From Porticoccaceae bacterium (GTDB lineage Bacteria > Pseudomonadota > Gammaproteobacteria > Pseudomonadales > Porticoccaceae): DNA of 43,506 nt. The translations under genes were made by a program, and so were the position numbers. Position 1 is the first letter of the stretch; the number at the start of each line of letters is the position of its first letter. The DNA lies in NCBI GenBank assembly GCA_028280905.1, contig JANQKW010000250.1:1-43506 (forward strand). Reading direction: 5' to 3'. The notes under the pieces were generated by a model. That model was not told the origin of the DNA and made no database searches. It was given only the letters and a program-made list of their open reading frames with translations. Positions 1 through 9,214 of the stretch are shown in pieces.

Positions 1-367
1 GCTGCGTAATGCCGCCTCCGACAATCGCTGATTCGCCGACGATGCCGACACTGTTGTCAGCCAGGTGCATGGACCCGCCGCGGCCTTTGCAGATGCCGGT
101 TTGCTTTCCCATCAGCTCGGCCATCAGGCCATCCAGTTTTGCGCCTTTACCGATAGGGTGGCCATGGGAGCGGTGCGTACCGGTAATGTAATCTTCATCG
201 CTTAAGGCCATGCAAGCACCAACGATAGCGGCCTCCTGCCCGATGCTCAAATGGCACGACCCAGGAATTTTTCCCTGGTTGAACTGCTCAATGGCGGCCT
301 CTTCAAACTGGCGAATGCGCTGCATACGCTGGTAGGCTTCAAACTGTTGCTCAGTAGTTAAACTCAT
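1..367 (-). CDS. Thiamine-diphosphate dehydrogenase E1 component, alpha subunit (5' part, runs off window)
   Basis: The first 122 codons are present; the gene continues past the left edge. The translation matches the N-terminal part of the E1-alpha family (pyruvate, acetoin or branched-chain 2-oxoacid dehydrogenases), which decarboxylates a 2-oxo substrate on thiamine diphosphate. Diagnostic stretches are GSCHLSIGQEAAIVGA near residues 36-51, GTHRSHGHPIGKG near 63-75 and GKGRGG-type KGRGGSMHLAD near 94-104. The ATG at 365-367 has an AAGGAA ribosome site 8 bases upstream. E1-beta and E2 genes would be expected further left, outside the window. Acetoin dehydrogenase E1-alpha (AcoA-like) is the closest impression, but a pyruvate or other oxoacid enzyme cannot be excluded from this fragment. 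The AraC-type gene just upstream, on the same strand, may control it. Confidence 0.85.
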   Translation of the reverse strand, partial: MSLTTEQQFEAYQRMQRIRQFEEAAIEQFNQGKIPGSCHLSIGQEAAIVGACMALSDEDYITGTHRSHGHPIGKGAKLDGLMAELMGKQTGICKGRGGSMHLADNSVGIVGESAIVGGGITQ

Positions 368-461
368 GACCTATTCCTTCAATGTAAAATTAGGGCCTGT
401 CTACACTATTCCGATGGCCCCTACAGTTGCAGACACTCTAATGATGGGGTAATGGCAACTC

Positions 462-497
462 TTTTGCTAGCGAACAGGATTTTTTTGCCAACGAACA
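462..497. promoter_or_regulatory. Direct repeats, candidate AraC-family operator
   Basis: TTTTGCTAGCGAACA (462-476) and TTTTGCCAACGAACA (483-497) match at 13 of 15 positions and are offset by exactly 21 bp, two helical turns. They sit between the AraC-type gene and the E1-alpha gene, about 95-130 bp upstream of the E1-alpha start codon. This is the geometry AraC-family activators use. The link to this AraC protein is inferred from proximity. Confidence 0.55.
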
Positions 498-519
498 AAT
501 TTATACAACAGGCTCTTTT

Positions 520-1512
520 CTAAAGCTTTTTGGGAAACACAAGTTCTTTGGGAGACACACCGAAATGCTGGCGAAAGGCAGTGGAAAAGTTGCAATGGTG
601 CTGATAACCCACCGCCTGGGCAACCTCGATTACAGTCCAGTTTTTGTGCTTGAGCAATTCACAGGCCCGCTGCATGCGTTGCCGGTGCAGAAAGCCAAAA
701 ACAGAACTATCAAAGAGTTCCCGAAACCCCTTAGTCAAAGCGGTTTTACTCAAACCGACCGTTTTGGAAAGACGATCCAATGTCCAATGTTCGGCATAAC
801 GCTGGCTGAGCATCTCCCGTGCGTGGTATAGGCATTCTACCCGTCGGGTGGTGATTGAGGATGTTGTTGTGGAAGCTTCACCACTACGCATTCTGTTTAT
901 TAGCAGATACATCAGCTCCACGGCTTTGCCCTGGGCATACACTGGGTTTTGCCGCGCCAGCGAGGATATCCTGAATATAGAATAGGCCGCAGCCGCTAGC
1001 TCAGGGGTTAATAAAAGGCGGCGGGCCGTAAAGGGGGGCTCCCGTTTGCTGGCCAAATCACGCAGGCCGGAGGGCAGCATCGTTGACTCCAGGTGGAGAT
1101 AATCGCTAAAAAAGTCCCGCTGCACGCAGAGTGCCACCCAGCGGTAGAAGCCTTTATTTTTTAAATCGACTTTCAGCATATCGCGGCGGCCCGCAGTAAT
1201 AAAAACTTCCGGGCCGTGATGATCGCACTCACCAAAGCCATCCAGAACCGTAGTGCTATTACCCGACAGCATAAAATTGATTTTAATAAAGTCTTCCTGG
1301 AAGGTATGGTAAGCACCCGCTTCCGAGAGGTTACACTCCACTGCTTGCAGAATAAACAGAGGATCGCGATAAACGCTTTGCCTGATCGAATGGTTATCCT
1401 GAAAACGGGATACAGTGATATCATTTTCAGGCGCGACCAATCCCAGTTTACTTAGCATAAGTGTATGGCCCGGTTGAGCGGGGCCCGGAGAATAGTATTG
1501 TCGCCTAAGCAT
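520..1512 (-). CDS. AraC-family transcriptional regulator
   Basis: A 330-residue protein with a C-terminal AraC/XylS double helix-turn-helix. The first recognition unit is near residues 243-265 (LDRLSKTVGLSKTALTKGFRE) and the second near 295-320, ending in the typical FGVSPKE motif. The N-terminal ~210 residues would be the effector or dimerisation part; they resemble the divergent N-termini of PchR-like regulators but I do not recognise a ligand family. The ATG at 1510-1512 has an AAGG about 8 bases upstream; a downstream ATG at 1453-1455 is an alternative start. The gene lies 152 bp upstream of the E1-alpha gene on the same strand, and the intervening region holds a 21-bp-phased direct repeat, so control of the dehydrogenase operon is the simplest guess. 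Confidence 0.88.
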   Translation of the reverse strand: MLRRQYYSPGPAQPGHTLMLSKLGLVAPENDITVSRFQDNHSIRQSVYRDPLFILQAVECNLSEAGAYHTFQEDFIKINFMLSGNSTTVLDGFGECDHHGPEVFITAGRRDMLKVDLKNKGFYRWVALCVQRDFFSDYLHLESTMLPSGLRDLASKREPPFTARRLLLTPELAAAAYSIFRISSLARQNPVYAQGKAVELMYLLINRMRSGEASTTTSSITTRRVECLYHAREMLSQRYAEHWTLDRLSKTVGLSKTALTKGFRELFDSSVFGFLHRQRMQRACELLKHKNWTVIEVAQAVGYQHHCNFSTAFRQHFGVSPKELVFPKKL

Positions 1513-1841
1513 CTGCGTTGCCTTAAATTATTAGATCTGCCACTGTTCCCACTGTTGTTGCGAATTTAAGGGTCTTTATCTTGCTTTTATAGTAAATATA
1601 AGCGTAATTTAGAATACCCTCCGATTATATACTAAACCAATATTACTTTACACATTCGTATAAGTTAGATAATTTGCCTTGTCCCGGACCACATAGTCTC
1701 TGTGACCCAAAACATAAAGCCTTCAAATGATAATAGTAATGAAAAGAAACGTTACAAATACCCTTTTTCCCTCTATGGACTGATGGGGCTACACTAACCA
1801 GGACAAATATGGACATGTGCGGTGCGAAATACAAAATCACA
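1513..1841. other. Intergenic stretch, no gene recognised
   Basis: AT-rich sequence between the AraC-type gene and the transposase relic. It should hold the promoter of the AraC gene. A 65-codon open frame at 1643-1840 (-) has no recognisable protein features or convincing ribosome site, so I do not call it a gene. Confidence 0.5.
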
Positions 1842-2060
1842 CTAAAATTGTCGTCTGAAAAAGGCCATTGCAGTGTGATTGCCAGCGATATTTATCAACT
1901 GATTTAGTAGGGATTGGCTTAGTGAGCTATGACCGCGAGTTTAGTTATAACAGTCTTTAGATTGATTGAGCTTTTTTTCTAAATCAGAGGAATTCCAAAA
2001 AAATGTTTGATCCAAAAGTTCCCGGTGCACAGTGCCGATTAGGCGCTCCACTTGGCATTT
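1842..2060 (-). pseudogene. Decayed 3' end of an insertion-sequence transposase (integrase core)
   Basis: On the minus strand the translation QVERLIGTVHRELLDQTFF (ending near 2000) and NSSDLEKKLNQSKDCYN matches the end of the rve/DDE integrase core of IS3/IS481-like transposases, whose usual form is VERLIGTIRREYLDHxLFWN...DLERKL. A TAA stop at 1941-1943 follows immediately. Beyond it the frame continues as TRGHSSLSQ, and after a frameshift as SVDKYRWQSHCNGLFQT, ending at a stop at 1842-1844. This C-terminal tail is also typical of the family. The N-terminal two thirds of the transposase and any terminal inverted repeats are missing, so the element is dead. Its sheared upstream end lies 56 bp from the last gene of the iron operon. 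Confidence 0.75.
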
Positions 2061-2116
2061 GATGATTTGTCCGGATTTGTTCCTCGAAGCGCGGTTCGAG
2101 CCGAGCAGCGTTAGCC

Positions 2117-2443
2117 CTAGTAATCCAGAGGCAGGCGTGTGCCGGAGAGAAACTTCAACCAGTTCGCGTGATAACTCAGGGTAAAGGCCACGGCTTTCGC
2201 GGTTGCCGTCACCGACATTATCCATACCAGGAACGCGATACTGGGGTTGTCCACCCACAGGCATAGTATCAGTGAACAGGTTAATGCGAGTCCTCCAAGC
2301 GTCCGGTAGATGGCAATCCGCCTTTGCCGCAGTTCGGTTTCTCCATGCAATTGCCGCCAGTGGCTTTTTAGCGAAATTGCCAGCCAGGACATGCCTAAAT
2401 AGTTGAAGAAAAAAACCAGGCTTAAGAGTACGACATTGAACAT
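2117..2443 (-). CDS. DUF3325-type small membrane protein of iron-uptake operon
   Basis: A 108-residue integral membrane protein with about three hydrophobic segments (near residues 1-25, 48-65 and 68-92). It fits the size and context of DUF3325 proteins, which are encoded directly after PepSY-domain membrane proteins in Fur-controlled siderophore operons. Its ATG (2441-2443) directly abuts the stop codon of the PepSY gene, so the two are translationally linked. The molecular function of DUF3325 is unknown. The identification rests on hydropathy pattern and gene order rather than a strong motif. Confidence 0.72.
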   Translation of the reverse strand: MFNVVLLSLVFFFNYLGMSWLAISLKSHWRQLHGETELRQRRIAIYRTLGGLALTCSLILCLWVDNPSIAFLVWIMSVTATAKAVAFTLSYHANWLKFLSGTRLPLDY

Positions 2444-4123
2444 CTAACTGGCTCCAATCTCGGGAAATTCATCCGATGCTTCCGAACTAGAGCCCTGCGA
2501 ATGAAAACCGGCCTTTCGCGAGCGCAGAACAATCGCCACTTTCAGGGCCGCAAAAGCGACTGTCAGTAACACCAGATCAAATCCGGCCACAGGCCAGTAG
2601 CCATCGCGCAAGGTTTTTAGCAAGTGGTCCCCGGTAGTCACCCAATTTAAAAGTACGGCCAATGCAGATAGCGCCGCTATGCCCCAGCATTGCTCCTGCC
2701 ATGCCGATGATACCCCACCCTTTACCATAGAGGCGCTGCGCCAGAATGCGTGCCCCATGGCAAGTAGCCAGGCACCACAAAACAGTCGAATTTCCCATAC
2801 ATCTTTATCCACCAGTTCAGGCGGCAGCAGGCGGTTGGCGACCAGAATGCTGATGGTCGCAAGCAGCATGCCGGTGATGGTGCTTACAGCCAAAGCGTCT
2901 ACGCAACGCAGCGCCAATCGTGATTCGAGATCGCGTTTGCGCTTTTCCAGAAAAAAAATAAATCCCGTTGCGATACAGACACAACCCGCTAACCCTCCAA
3001 TCATGTAAAGCCAGCGCAACAACCAGTGTTCGAAGTGTTGCAGGTGCAGGCCCGTTAAAAACTCGTTGATGCCGCCTACGACGGAGGGTGCAGGTTCTTG
3101 GTAAATGAGCTCCCCTGAAACAGCGTTAAAATGGATGCCTTGTCCGACCAGGCTGACAGTGTCGTTGCCGGCTCGATAAATACTGACATACGCGTTGCTG
3201 TCACCCGGGTAATTCACTACCAGGTAACCGACTTCACCTGGCTGGCCGCGTTCGCGCCATATTTGTTTCGCCTGTGAGATCATGGTGTCCACGGAGCCCA
3301 TAGGCGCCGGAATATCGGCCGGCGCAAAGGGCAGTCCCTTTGCCTCGGCTTCCGCCTGGGCATGCTTTAATGCCGGCTCCTGCAACACGGTTTCTGATAC
3401 CGGCAAATAAATATAAGCAAAAATGATTAAGCCGCTCAGGGCAAAGAAAAAGTGAAAGGGTAGTGCAACCACTCCTGTTAGGTCATGTAAATCCAACACC
3501 TTGCGCTGCAGTTTTTTCTTAGGTCGAAAAGTGAAGAATTCGCGGAACAGTTTTCGATGGATGATCACACCACTGACCAGCGCTACCAGCATAATCAGTG
3601 CGCTCAGACCGACAATAAAATACCCCACGCTGTTCCAGTGCAAATGCAGGCTGTAGTGCAGCGGATAGAAGAAATCGCTGCCAATTTCTAAGCGGTTTTT
3701 GGGTATCACACGTCCATCGCGCGGGTCGATCGTGATGTAACCGTGAACATGATCGAAGGGATCACTAGGGTTGTTGGGAATAGCAAACTCAGCATATAAA
3801 TATAACGTCGGGTCCCGGTGAGTAGTGTAGGCCCCCCAGTTCAATATTCGCAGCTTGTCGGGCAATTCCCCGGTTGTTCTTTTGTTTGCTGCGGCCAATT
3901 CTTCCGGGTCGGGTTCTATACGTTGGAAAGCCTTTGCCAATATGCCTTCATATGACGGTATTAGCTGTGGTTCAAAGCGCGTTTCAGGGAGCGCCCAACG
4001 ATCGATTTCGCGATCGAATACTGATAAGGTCCCAAAAAAGAAGATTACCATTAGCAGAAACCCGAAAACTAAGCCAAGCCACGTATGAACCCAGGTCATG
4101 GACTGTCGAAGAGAAGAGAACAT
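2444..4123 (-). CDS. PepSY-associated transmembrane protein (PiuB-like, iron-regulated)
   Basis: A 559-residue inner-membrane protein of the PepSY_TM family. Membrane segments are visible near residues 8-33, 165-190 (ending in HRKLFREFFTFRP), 210-240 (HDLTGVVALPFHFFFALSG), 372-400 (HWLLRWLYMIGGLAGCVC), and four more between 410 and 540. Conserved histidines at the membrane borders (HLHW, HDLTG, LQHFEHW) are typical of family members thought to act as ferric-siderophore reductases. The ATG at 4121-4123 follows a GGAG at about 9 bases. It is the middle gene of a DUF3649-PepSY-DUF3325 operon behind a Fur-like box. Such operons usually also carry a TonB siderophore receptor, which is absent here. 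Confidence 0.88.
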   Translation of the reverse strand: MFSSLRQSMTWVHTWLGLVFGFLLMVIFFFGTLSVFDREIDRWALPETRFEPQLIPSYEGILAKAFQRIEPDPEELAAANKRTTGELPDKLRILNWGAYTTHRDPTLYLYAEFAIPNNPSDPFDHVHGYITIDPRDGRVIPKNRLEIGSDFFYPLHYSLHLHWNSVGYFIVGLSALIMLVALVSGVIIHRKLFREFFTFRPKKKLQRKVLDLHDLTGVVALPFHFFFALSGLIIFAYIYLPVSETVLQEPALKHAQAEAEAKGLPFAPADIPAPMGSVDTMISQAKQIWRERGQPGEVGYLVVNYPGDSNAYVSIYRAGNDTVSLVGQGIHFNAVSGELIYQEPAPSVVGGINEFLTGLHLQHFEHWLLRWLYMIGGLAGCVCIATGFIFFLEKRKRDLESRLALRCVDALAVSTITGMLLATISILVANRLLPPELVDKDVWEIRLFCGAWLLAMGHAFWRSASMVKGGVSSAWQEQCWGIAALSALAVLLNWVTTGDHLLKTLRDGYWPVAGFDLVLLTVAFAALKVAIVLRSRKAGFHSQGSSSEASDEFPEIGAS

Positions 4124-4160
4124 GCCATTTGCTCCGATTTTAAGATTAAGAAACCAGGAG

Positions 4161-4475
4161 TTATTGAAGCTTGCCTAGCCACCAGCCCAGTGCCGTCATC
4201 ACGGTTCCACCAGCGGCTAATATCAGCCAGACGAAGCTGAGGTTCCGGGAAGCAAAAGCCCAGCAGAAGACGGCTACGTATACCGGAAAAGCCAAAAGAT
4301 ATAGTAAAGTCTGAGCTTCTGCATAAGGCATACCCGTGAGCGTTGCCAGCATGGTTCCCAGGGTAGTGAGCCCCCATACAAACAAATAACCGCCGGCAAA
4401 GCCGGCGGTTGTGCGAGAAACGATATGAAACGCTTTCAATCCATATGGTGGATTCATTTTTATGCAAGGAGTCAT
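4161..4475 (-). CDS. DUF3649-type small membrane protein, first gene of iron operon
   Basis: About 104 residues with three hydrophobic segments (VSRTTAGFAGGYLFVWGL, TLLYLLAFPVYVAVFCWAF, FVWLILAAGGTVMTALGWW), matching the DUF3649 family that precedes PepSY proteins in siderophore-uptake operons. The open frame extends to an ATG at 4527-4529, but that codon lies inside the Fur-like palindrome and upstream of the putative -10 element. A start at 4473-4475 or 4455-4457 is therefore more likely; neither has a strong ribosome site. The stop is 37 bases before the PepSY start. Function is unknown; a role in iron acquisition is inferred from context. Confidence 0.75.
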   Translation of the reverse strand: MTPCIKMNPPYGLKAFHIVSRTTAGFAGGYLFVWGLTTLGTMLATLTGMPYAEAQTLLYLLAFPVYVAVFCWAFASRNLSFVWLILAAGGTVMTALGWWLGKLQ

Positions 4476-4525
4476 ATGCTGACTAAGACCGGGGGCGGAT
4501 AAATTACTTGATAATAAGCACGAAT

Positions 4526-4544
4526 GCAAATGATTTTCATTTGC
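4526..4544 (-). promoter_or_regulatory. Fur box-like operator
   Basis: GCAAATGATTTTCATTTGC is a near-perfect 19-bp palindrome with the layout of the Fur consensus (GATAATGATAATCATTATC). On the minus strand a TATTAT element (4511-4516) lies just downstream and can serve as the -10 of the iron operon, so a bound repressor would occlude the promoter. Iron/Fur control is inferred from this match and from the gene content. Confidence 0.75.
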
Positions 4545-4581
4545 AAATCAAGGATTGTCTGATTATTCCCGCCTTCATTAG

Positions 4582-4866
4582 GGGTTTAAGCTGCTATCGC
4601 TATTGGCGGCGGATATTCCGGCCGGTGCGGGTGAAAATGCGTCCAAAACGGTGGGCTTGGTGGACGCGCCCGGCAAGACTGCAGCCCACGTGGAATTCAC
4701 CCGGGACGGCAGGTATGCGCTGCTGTCAATCTGGGACCTGGATGGTGCGATCATCGTCTACGACGCGAAGACCCTGGAGGAGGTCAAGCGCATTCCGATG
4801 AGCAAGCCCTCCGGCAAGTACAACGTCTACAACAAGACGCACTATGAGGCGGGTACCAGCCACTAG
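4582..4866 (+). pseudogene. 3' fragment of a cytochrome d1-type gene (NirN/NirF/NirS-like)
   Basis: This stretch encodes about 94 residues ending at a natural stop (4864-4866). The text KTAAHVEFTRDGRYALLS, IWDLDGAIIVYDAKTLEEVK and PSGKYNVYNKTHYEAGTSH is the C-terminal beta-propeller blade of heme-d1 proteins, most like NirN-type or other cytochrome-D1-domain proteins of denitrification. The reading frame is closed by TAG at 4579-4581 and nothing upstream resembles the rest of the propeller, so it is a severed 3' end. The fragment is clearly GC-richer than its surroundings, and its left end is only about 40 bp from the Fur-like box. That suggests a recombination or deletion scar that also removed whatever stood upstream of the iron operon. 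Confidence 0.78.
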
Positions 4867-5019
4867 CTCGAGCCGAGCTTGCGGTTCGCCTTACCTCAAT
4901 CGCAGGCCGTATCTAATCCTCACTTGCTGCTGCCGTTAAAAGGCGCTTAAGGAACTTCTAAATACGTCGTTGAGGAGTTAAGTTTGTGTCCAAGATGCTC
5001 CTGCATTCTCACACAAATC

Positions 5020-6578
<1,559 letters not shown>

Positions 6579-6679
6579 AGATTCCTCCCGGTCGCTTGGC
6601 CACGCCTGGAATTAAGCGGCCAGTACTACTTTCTATTCTTACCAGGCAGGTATCAAATTTCGATGTAAGCTTCTTTACA

Positions 6680-6712
6680 ATAATTTGGAAATTATATATT
6701 ATTTCCGAAATA
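6680..6712. promoter_or_regulatory. Operator-like element A (shared regulon motif)
   Basis: The 16-mer ATAATTTGGAAATTAT (6680-6695) is followed by an inverted second arm, ATTTCCGAAAT. The inner GGAAAT (6687-6692) and ATTTCC (6701-6706) form a 20-bp imperfect palindrome with only one mismatched pair. It lies midway between the divergent starts at 6578 and 6806. The same 16-mer recurs exactly at 23012-23027, with close variants at 11361-11397 and 17461-17491. The GntR protein at 8421 is the probable ligand, by proximity only. Confidence 0.65.
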
Positions 6713-6805
6713 AAGCAAAATAACTTAATTGGCCAAGAAGGTTTACCGGGTTAGCGAGTATTTTGCGAGCGCCAGTTGCGCAATGTTGAAAGCAGGGGAG
6801 CGGAT

Positions 6806-7780
6806 ATGAAGTTAGTAACGCTGGATAGAGGGAGGTTTGGCTCGGCGGGCGTTGAGCTAGCTGACGGTAGTATCTTGGATTTGCGGCTCGTGGGAGAATT
6901 TAAAGCACTTCGCACCAGTGGAATAGCGCAGGTAGGGGGCGATGTCGTGACCATTCTTCGCGACGGCCAACTCGACGAGGTTCGGCGTATCGTTGATTGG
7001 GTGCAGGAAAGTCCCGAATCTATTCAGGAAACCTTGCGCTATAGCCAAGTAATAGTAGACGCTAAAGAGGAGAGCTTTCTTGCAGCAGTGCCCCGACCTT
7101 CCTTTATCCTTGCGCAGGGGTTGGCCTATCGTAAACACTTGACGGAGATGGGCGTTCCGTTGCCCAAGGAACCGGTGTCGCTGGTCAAAACGCCCAGCAG
7201 CCTCACAGGCACGGGTTGTCCGATTATTCTGCCTCGGGATTATTCAGAAATGGTAGATTGGGAAGGGGAGTTCTCAATTGTAATCGGCAAGCCCTGTCAT
7301 AATGTCTCAGCCGGCGAAGCGATGAACTATGTGGCTGGTTACACGATTATTAATGATGTTTCGGCCAGGGATTGGACGGCGACCGCGCTGAACCCCGACC
7401 AGTCGCAAATGCAAGCTGTCATGACCTGGGGTGATAACGTACAGGGCAAACAGTTTCCCACCTTTACGCCGTTGGGTCCGGTTATGGTAACGGCCGATGA
7501 GATAGAGGATCCTTATGCATTGGAACTTACTACAACAGTGAACGGTGACATTATGCAGAACACGAGTACCGGAGACCTGATTTTCCCAATCGACCAGGTT
7601 ATCTCCCACTTTTCCAAGTGGTATTTGTTTCAGCCGGGCGACATCATTACTACGGGATCTCCCTCCGGTGTGGGCTATGGTCGGAACCCGCGAATATTCC
7701 TTAAGCCGGGTGATATTTGTGACGTGACTGTAACCGGGATCGGGACACTGTCCAATCCGGTAATTAGCTATCAGGACTAG
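6806..7780 (+). CDS. Fumarylacetoacetate hydrolase (FAH) family protein
   Basis: A 324-residue FAH-superfamily enzyme; members hydrolyse or decarboxylate 2,4-dioxo products of aromatic ring cleavage using a divalent metal. The C-terminal catalytic domain is intact: SLVKTPSSLTGTG (near 126-138), the metal-binding acidic cluster MVDWEGEFSIVIGK (148-161), NDVSARDWT (near 185-193) and TTGSPSGVGYGRNPRIFLKPGD (near 282-303). The start at 6806 is set by GGGGAG six bases upstream; an open frame upstream has no ribosome site. It begins an FAH-VOC-GntR operon. It differs from the shorter fumarylpyruvate hydrolase at 15443, so it probably handles a different ring-cleavage product or a further substituted one. 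Confidence 0.88.
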   Translation: MKLVTLDRGRFGSAGVELADGSILDLRLVGEFKALRTSGIAQVGGDVVTILRDGQLDEVRRIVDWVQESPESIQETLRYSQVIVDAKEESFLAAVPRPSFILAQGLAYRKHLTEMGVPLPKEPVSLVKTPSSLTGTGCPIILPRDYSEMVDWEGEFSIVIGKPCHNVSAGEAMNYVAGYTIINDVSARDWTATALNPDQSQMQAVMTWGDNVQGKQFPTFTPLGPVMVTADEIEDPYALELTTTVNGDIMQNTSTGDLIFPIDQVISHFSKWYLFQPGDIITTGSPSGVGYGRNPRIFLKPGDICDVTVTGIGTLSNPVISYQD

Positions 7781-7819
7781 GTTCTTGATATTCTTGAAAT
7801 CAATCAGAGGAGAGAATCA

Positions 7820-8332
7820 GTGACCGACGCGGTGCAAGCAGGTGATACGAGGCCTGTACTGGACTTAAAGTTTATTTCCCATGGTACGCTGGAATGCGGT
7901 GACATCGAATTTACTCGTAAATTTTACGAGGAGTTTTTCGGTTTTGAGTGTGTGCGGACCAGCAAAATCTCGATTTGGTGTCGCTTGCGCGGTGGGCCAC
8001 ATATCTATGTTTGTGTGCAGGTGCCTGAACACGATGGGGAGATGCCATTCACCAACCACAACGGACTTGATGTCGCAACTGATGCGGATGTTGATAAGTG
8101 CTACGAGATCGTGCAGCGGGACGCCGAAAAGTGGGGATTGAGTAAAATCACCAAGCCAAGAGAGCAACATGGTTCCTACAGCTTCTATTTCTACGATAAG
8201 GATATGAACTGTTGGGAGATCTTGAGCAATCCGCCGGGCGGTTACTCATGGATGTTTGAGCGGGGTGACCAGGAAGGAATGGGGCATATGAAACGTGGCT
8301 TTGAACGACCGGAGTCCGTGCAGAACAAGTAA
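7820..8332 (+). CDS. VOC-family metalloenzyme (glyoxalase/extradiol dioxygenase fold)
   Basis: A 170-residue protein starting at GTG with a GAGGAGAG site just upstream. It folds as one vicinal-oxygen-chelate module pair. His21 (ISHGTLEC), His80 (FTNHNGLDV) and Glu133 (MNCWEIL) fall at the positions of the 2-His-1-carboxylate metal site of type I extradiol dioxygenases and related enzymes. The FYEEFFGFE helix at 35-43 is typical. Classical two-domain extradiol dioxygenases are near 290 residues, so this is a one-module member and could be a ring-cleavage dioxygenase, an isomerase or a lyase. It lies 39 bp after the FAH-family gene and 88 bp before the regulator, all on the plus strand. Confidence 0.85.
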   Translation: MTDAVQAGDTRPVLDLKFISHGTLECGDIEFTRKFYEEFFGFECVRTSKISIWCRLRGGPHIYVCVQVPEHDGEMPFTNHNGLDVATDADVDKCYEIVQRDAEKWGLSKITKPREQHGSYSFYFYDKDMNCWEILSNPPGGYSWMFERGDQEGMGHMKRGFERPESVQNK

Positions 8333-8420
8333 GTTTGCTAAAAGGTAACGAAAGCATTGCCGAGAGCTTAGGTCATTTGCGATGATATAGGTACTTAGAT
8401 GTTTAATGTGAGCGTATTTT

Positions 8421-9113
8421 ATGGCAGGCGAAGGCTTACAACGAAAAAGGGTGGAAGGCGCTGAGGCCAACACAATCAGTGCCTCCGTTCTCCAACAAAT
8501 TCGGGCCGATATCATTAAGTGTAAGCTCAATCCAGGCGACAAGCTGCGTTCCGACGATCTGCGGCGTAAGTATGGGGTGGGCGTAAGCCCTCTGCGGGAG
8601 GCGCTTTCGCGACTGGTGGTGGAGGGGTTGGTCACTAGCGAAGGGCAACGCGGTTTTCGGGTCGCGCCCACTTCGATTGCTGATTTTGAAGAGGTTACGC
8701 AATTACGTTGCGAGTTGGAGAATATTGCAATAAGGGATGCGATCTACAATGGGGGTGATGAATGGGAAGCTGCGATTGCAGGGGCATTTCACCATCTTTC
8801 TTTAATCAAGCGATTCCAAGGTAAACTCAGCGAAGAGCTTGCCGACGAGTGGGAACGTCGTCACCGAGCGTTTCACGAGTCGCTAATTGCGGCCTGCGGA
8901 AACCGTAAACTACTAACTATCATAAGACACATGGTCGACCAGACGGAGCGTTATCGTCACGTCGCGATTGCCTACAGCGACATTCCGCGAAAAGACGAAC
9001 TCGAACATAAGGCAATCATGAACGCGGTTCTGGCAAGGGATGCCGCCAAAGCGTGCTCTCTGCTCACCAAGCATTTCAACAAAACGGTCGAAATGGTTAA
9101 GGAGCTGCTTTAA
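8421..9113 (+). CDS. GntR-family (FadR subfamily) transcriptional regulator
   Basis: A 230-residue regulator with an N-terminal winged helix near residues 20-88 (the segment IIKCKLNPGDKLRSDDLR followed by GVGVSPLREALSRLVVEGLV) and a C-terminal all-helical FCD ligand domain with the metal/ligand histidines of RRHRAFHESLIAACGN near 154-169 and a further His near 175-195. FCD regulators bind organic acids or CoA thioesters and usually repress catabolic operons. It is the only regulator inside the island and the last gene of the FAH-VOC operon, whose promoter contains the shared operator, which suggests autoregulation. The start ATG at 8421 has only a weak ribosome site. Confidence 0.92.
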   Translation: MAGEGLQRKRVEGAEANTISASVLQQIRADIIKCKLNPGDKLRSDDLRRKYGVGVSPLREALSRLVVEGLVTSEGQRGFRVAPTSIADFEEVTQLRCELENIAIRDAIYNGGDEWEAAIAGAFHHLSLIKRFQGKLSEELADEWERRHRAFHESLIAACGNRKLLTIIRHMVDQTERYRHVAIAYSDIPRKDELEHKAIMNAVLARDAAKACSLLTKHFNKTVEMVKELL

Positions 9114-9214
9114 AAGCCTTTGTTTATCTTACCCAAACTACAAGGTCTATTTGGCAACTACCGTCATTGGTGTTAAGGCGTGGAGCATTGAGTCCCTTGT
9201 TTTGCGCGGATGGG

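Noticed and set aside
1643..1840. 65-codon open frame on the minus strand near the transposase relic
   Set aside because: No domain, no ribosome site, and it lies in degenerate sequence next to the dead element.
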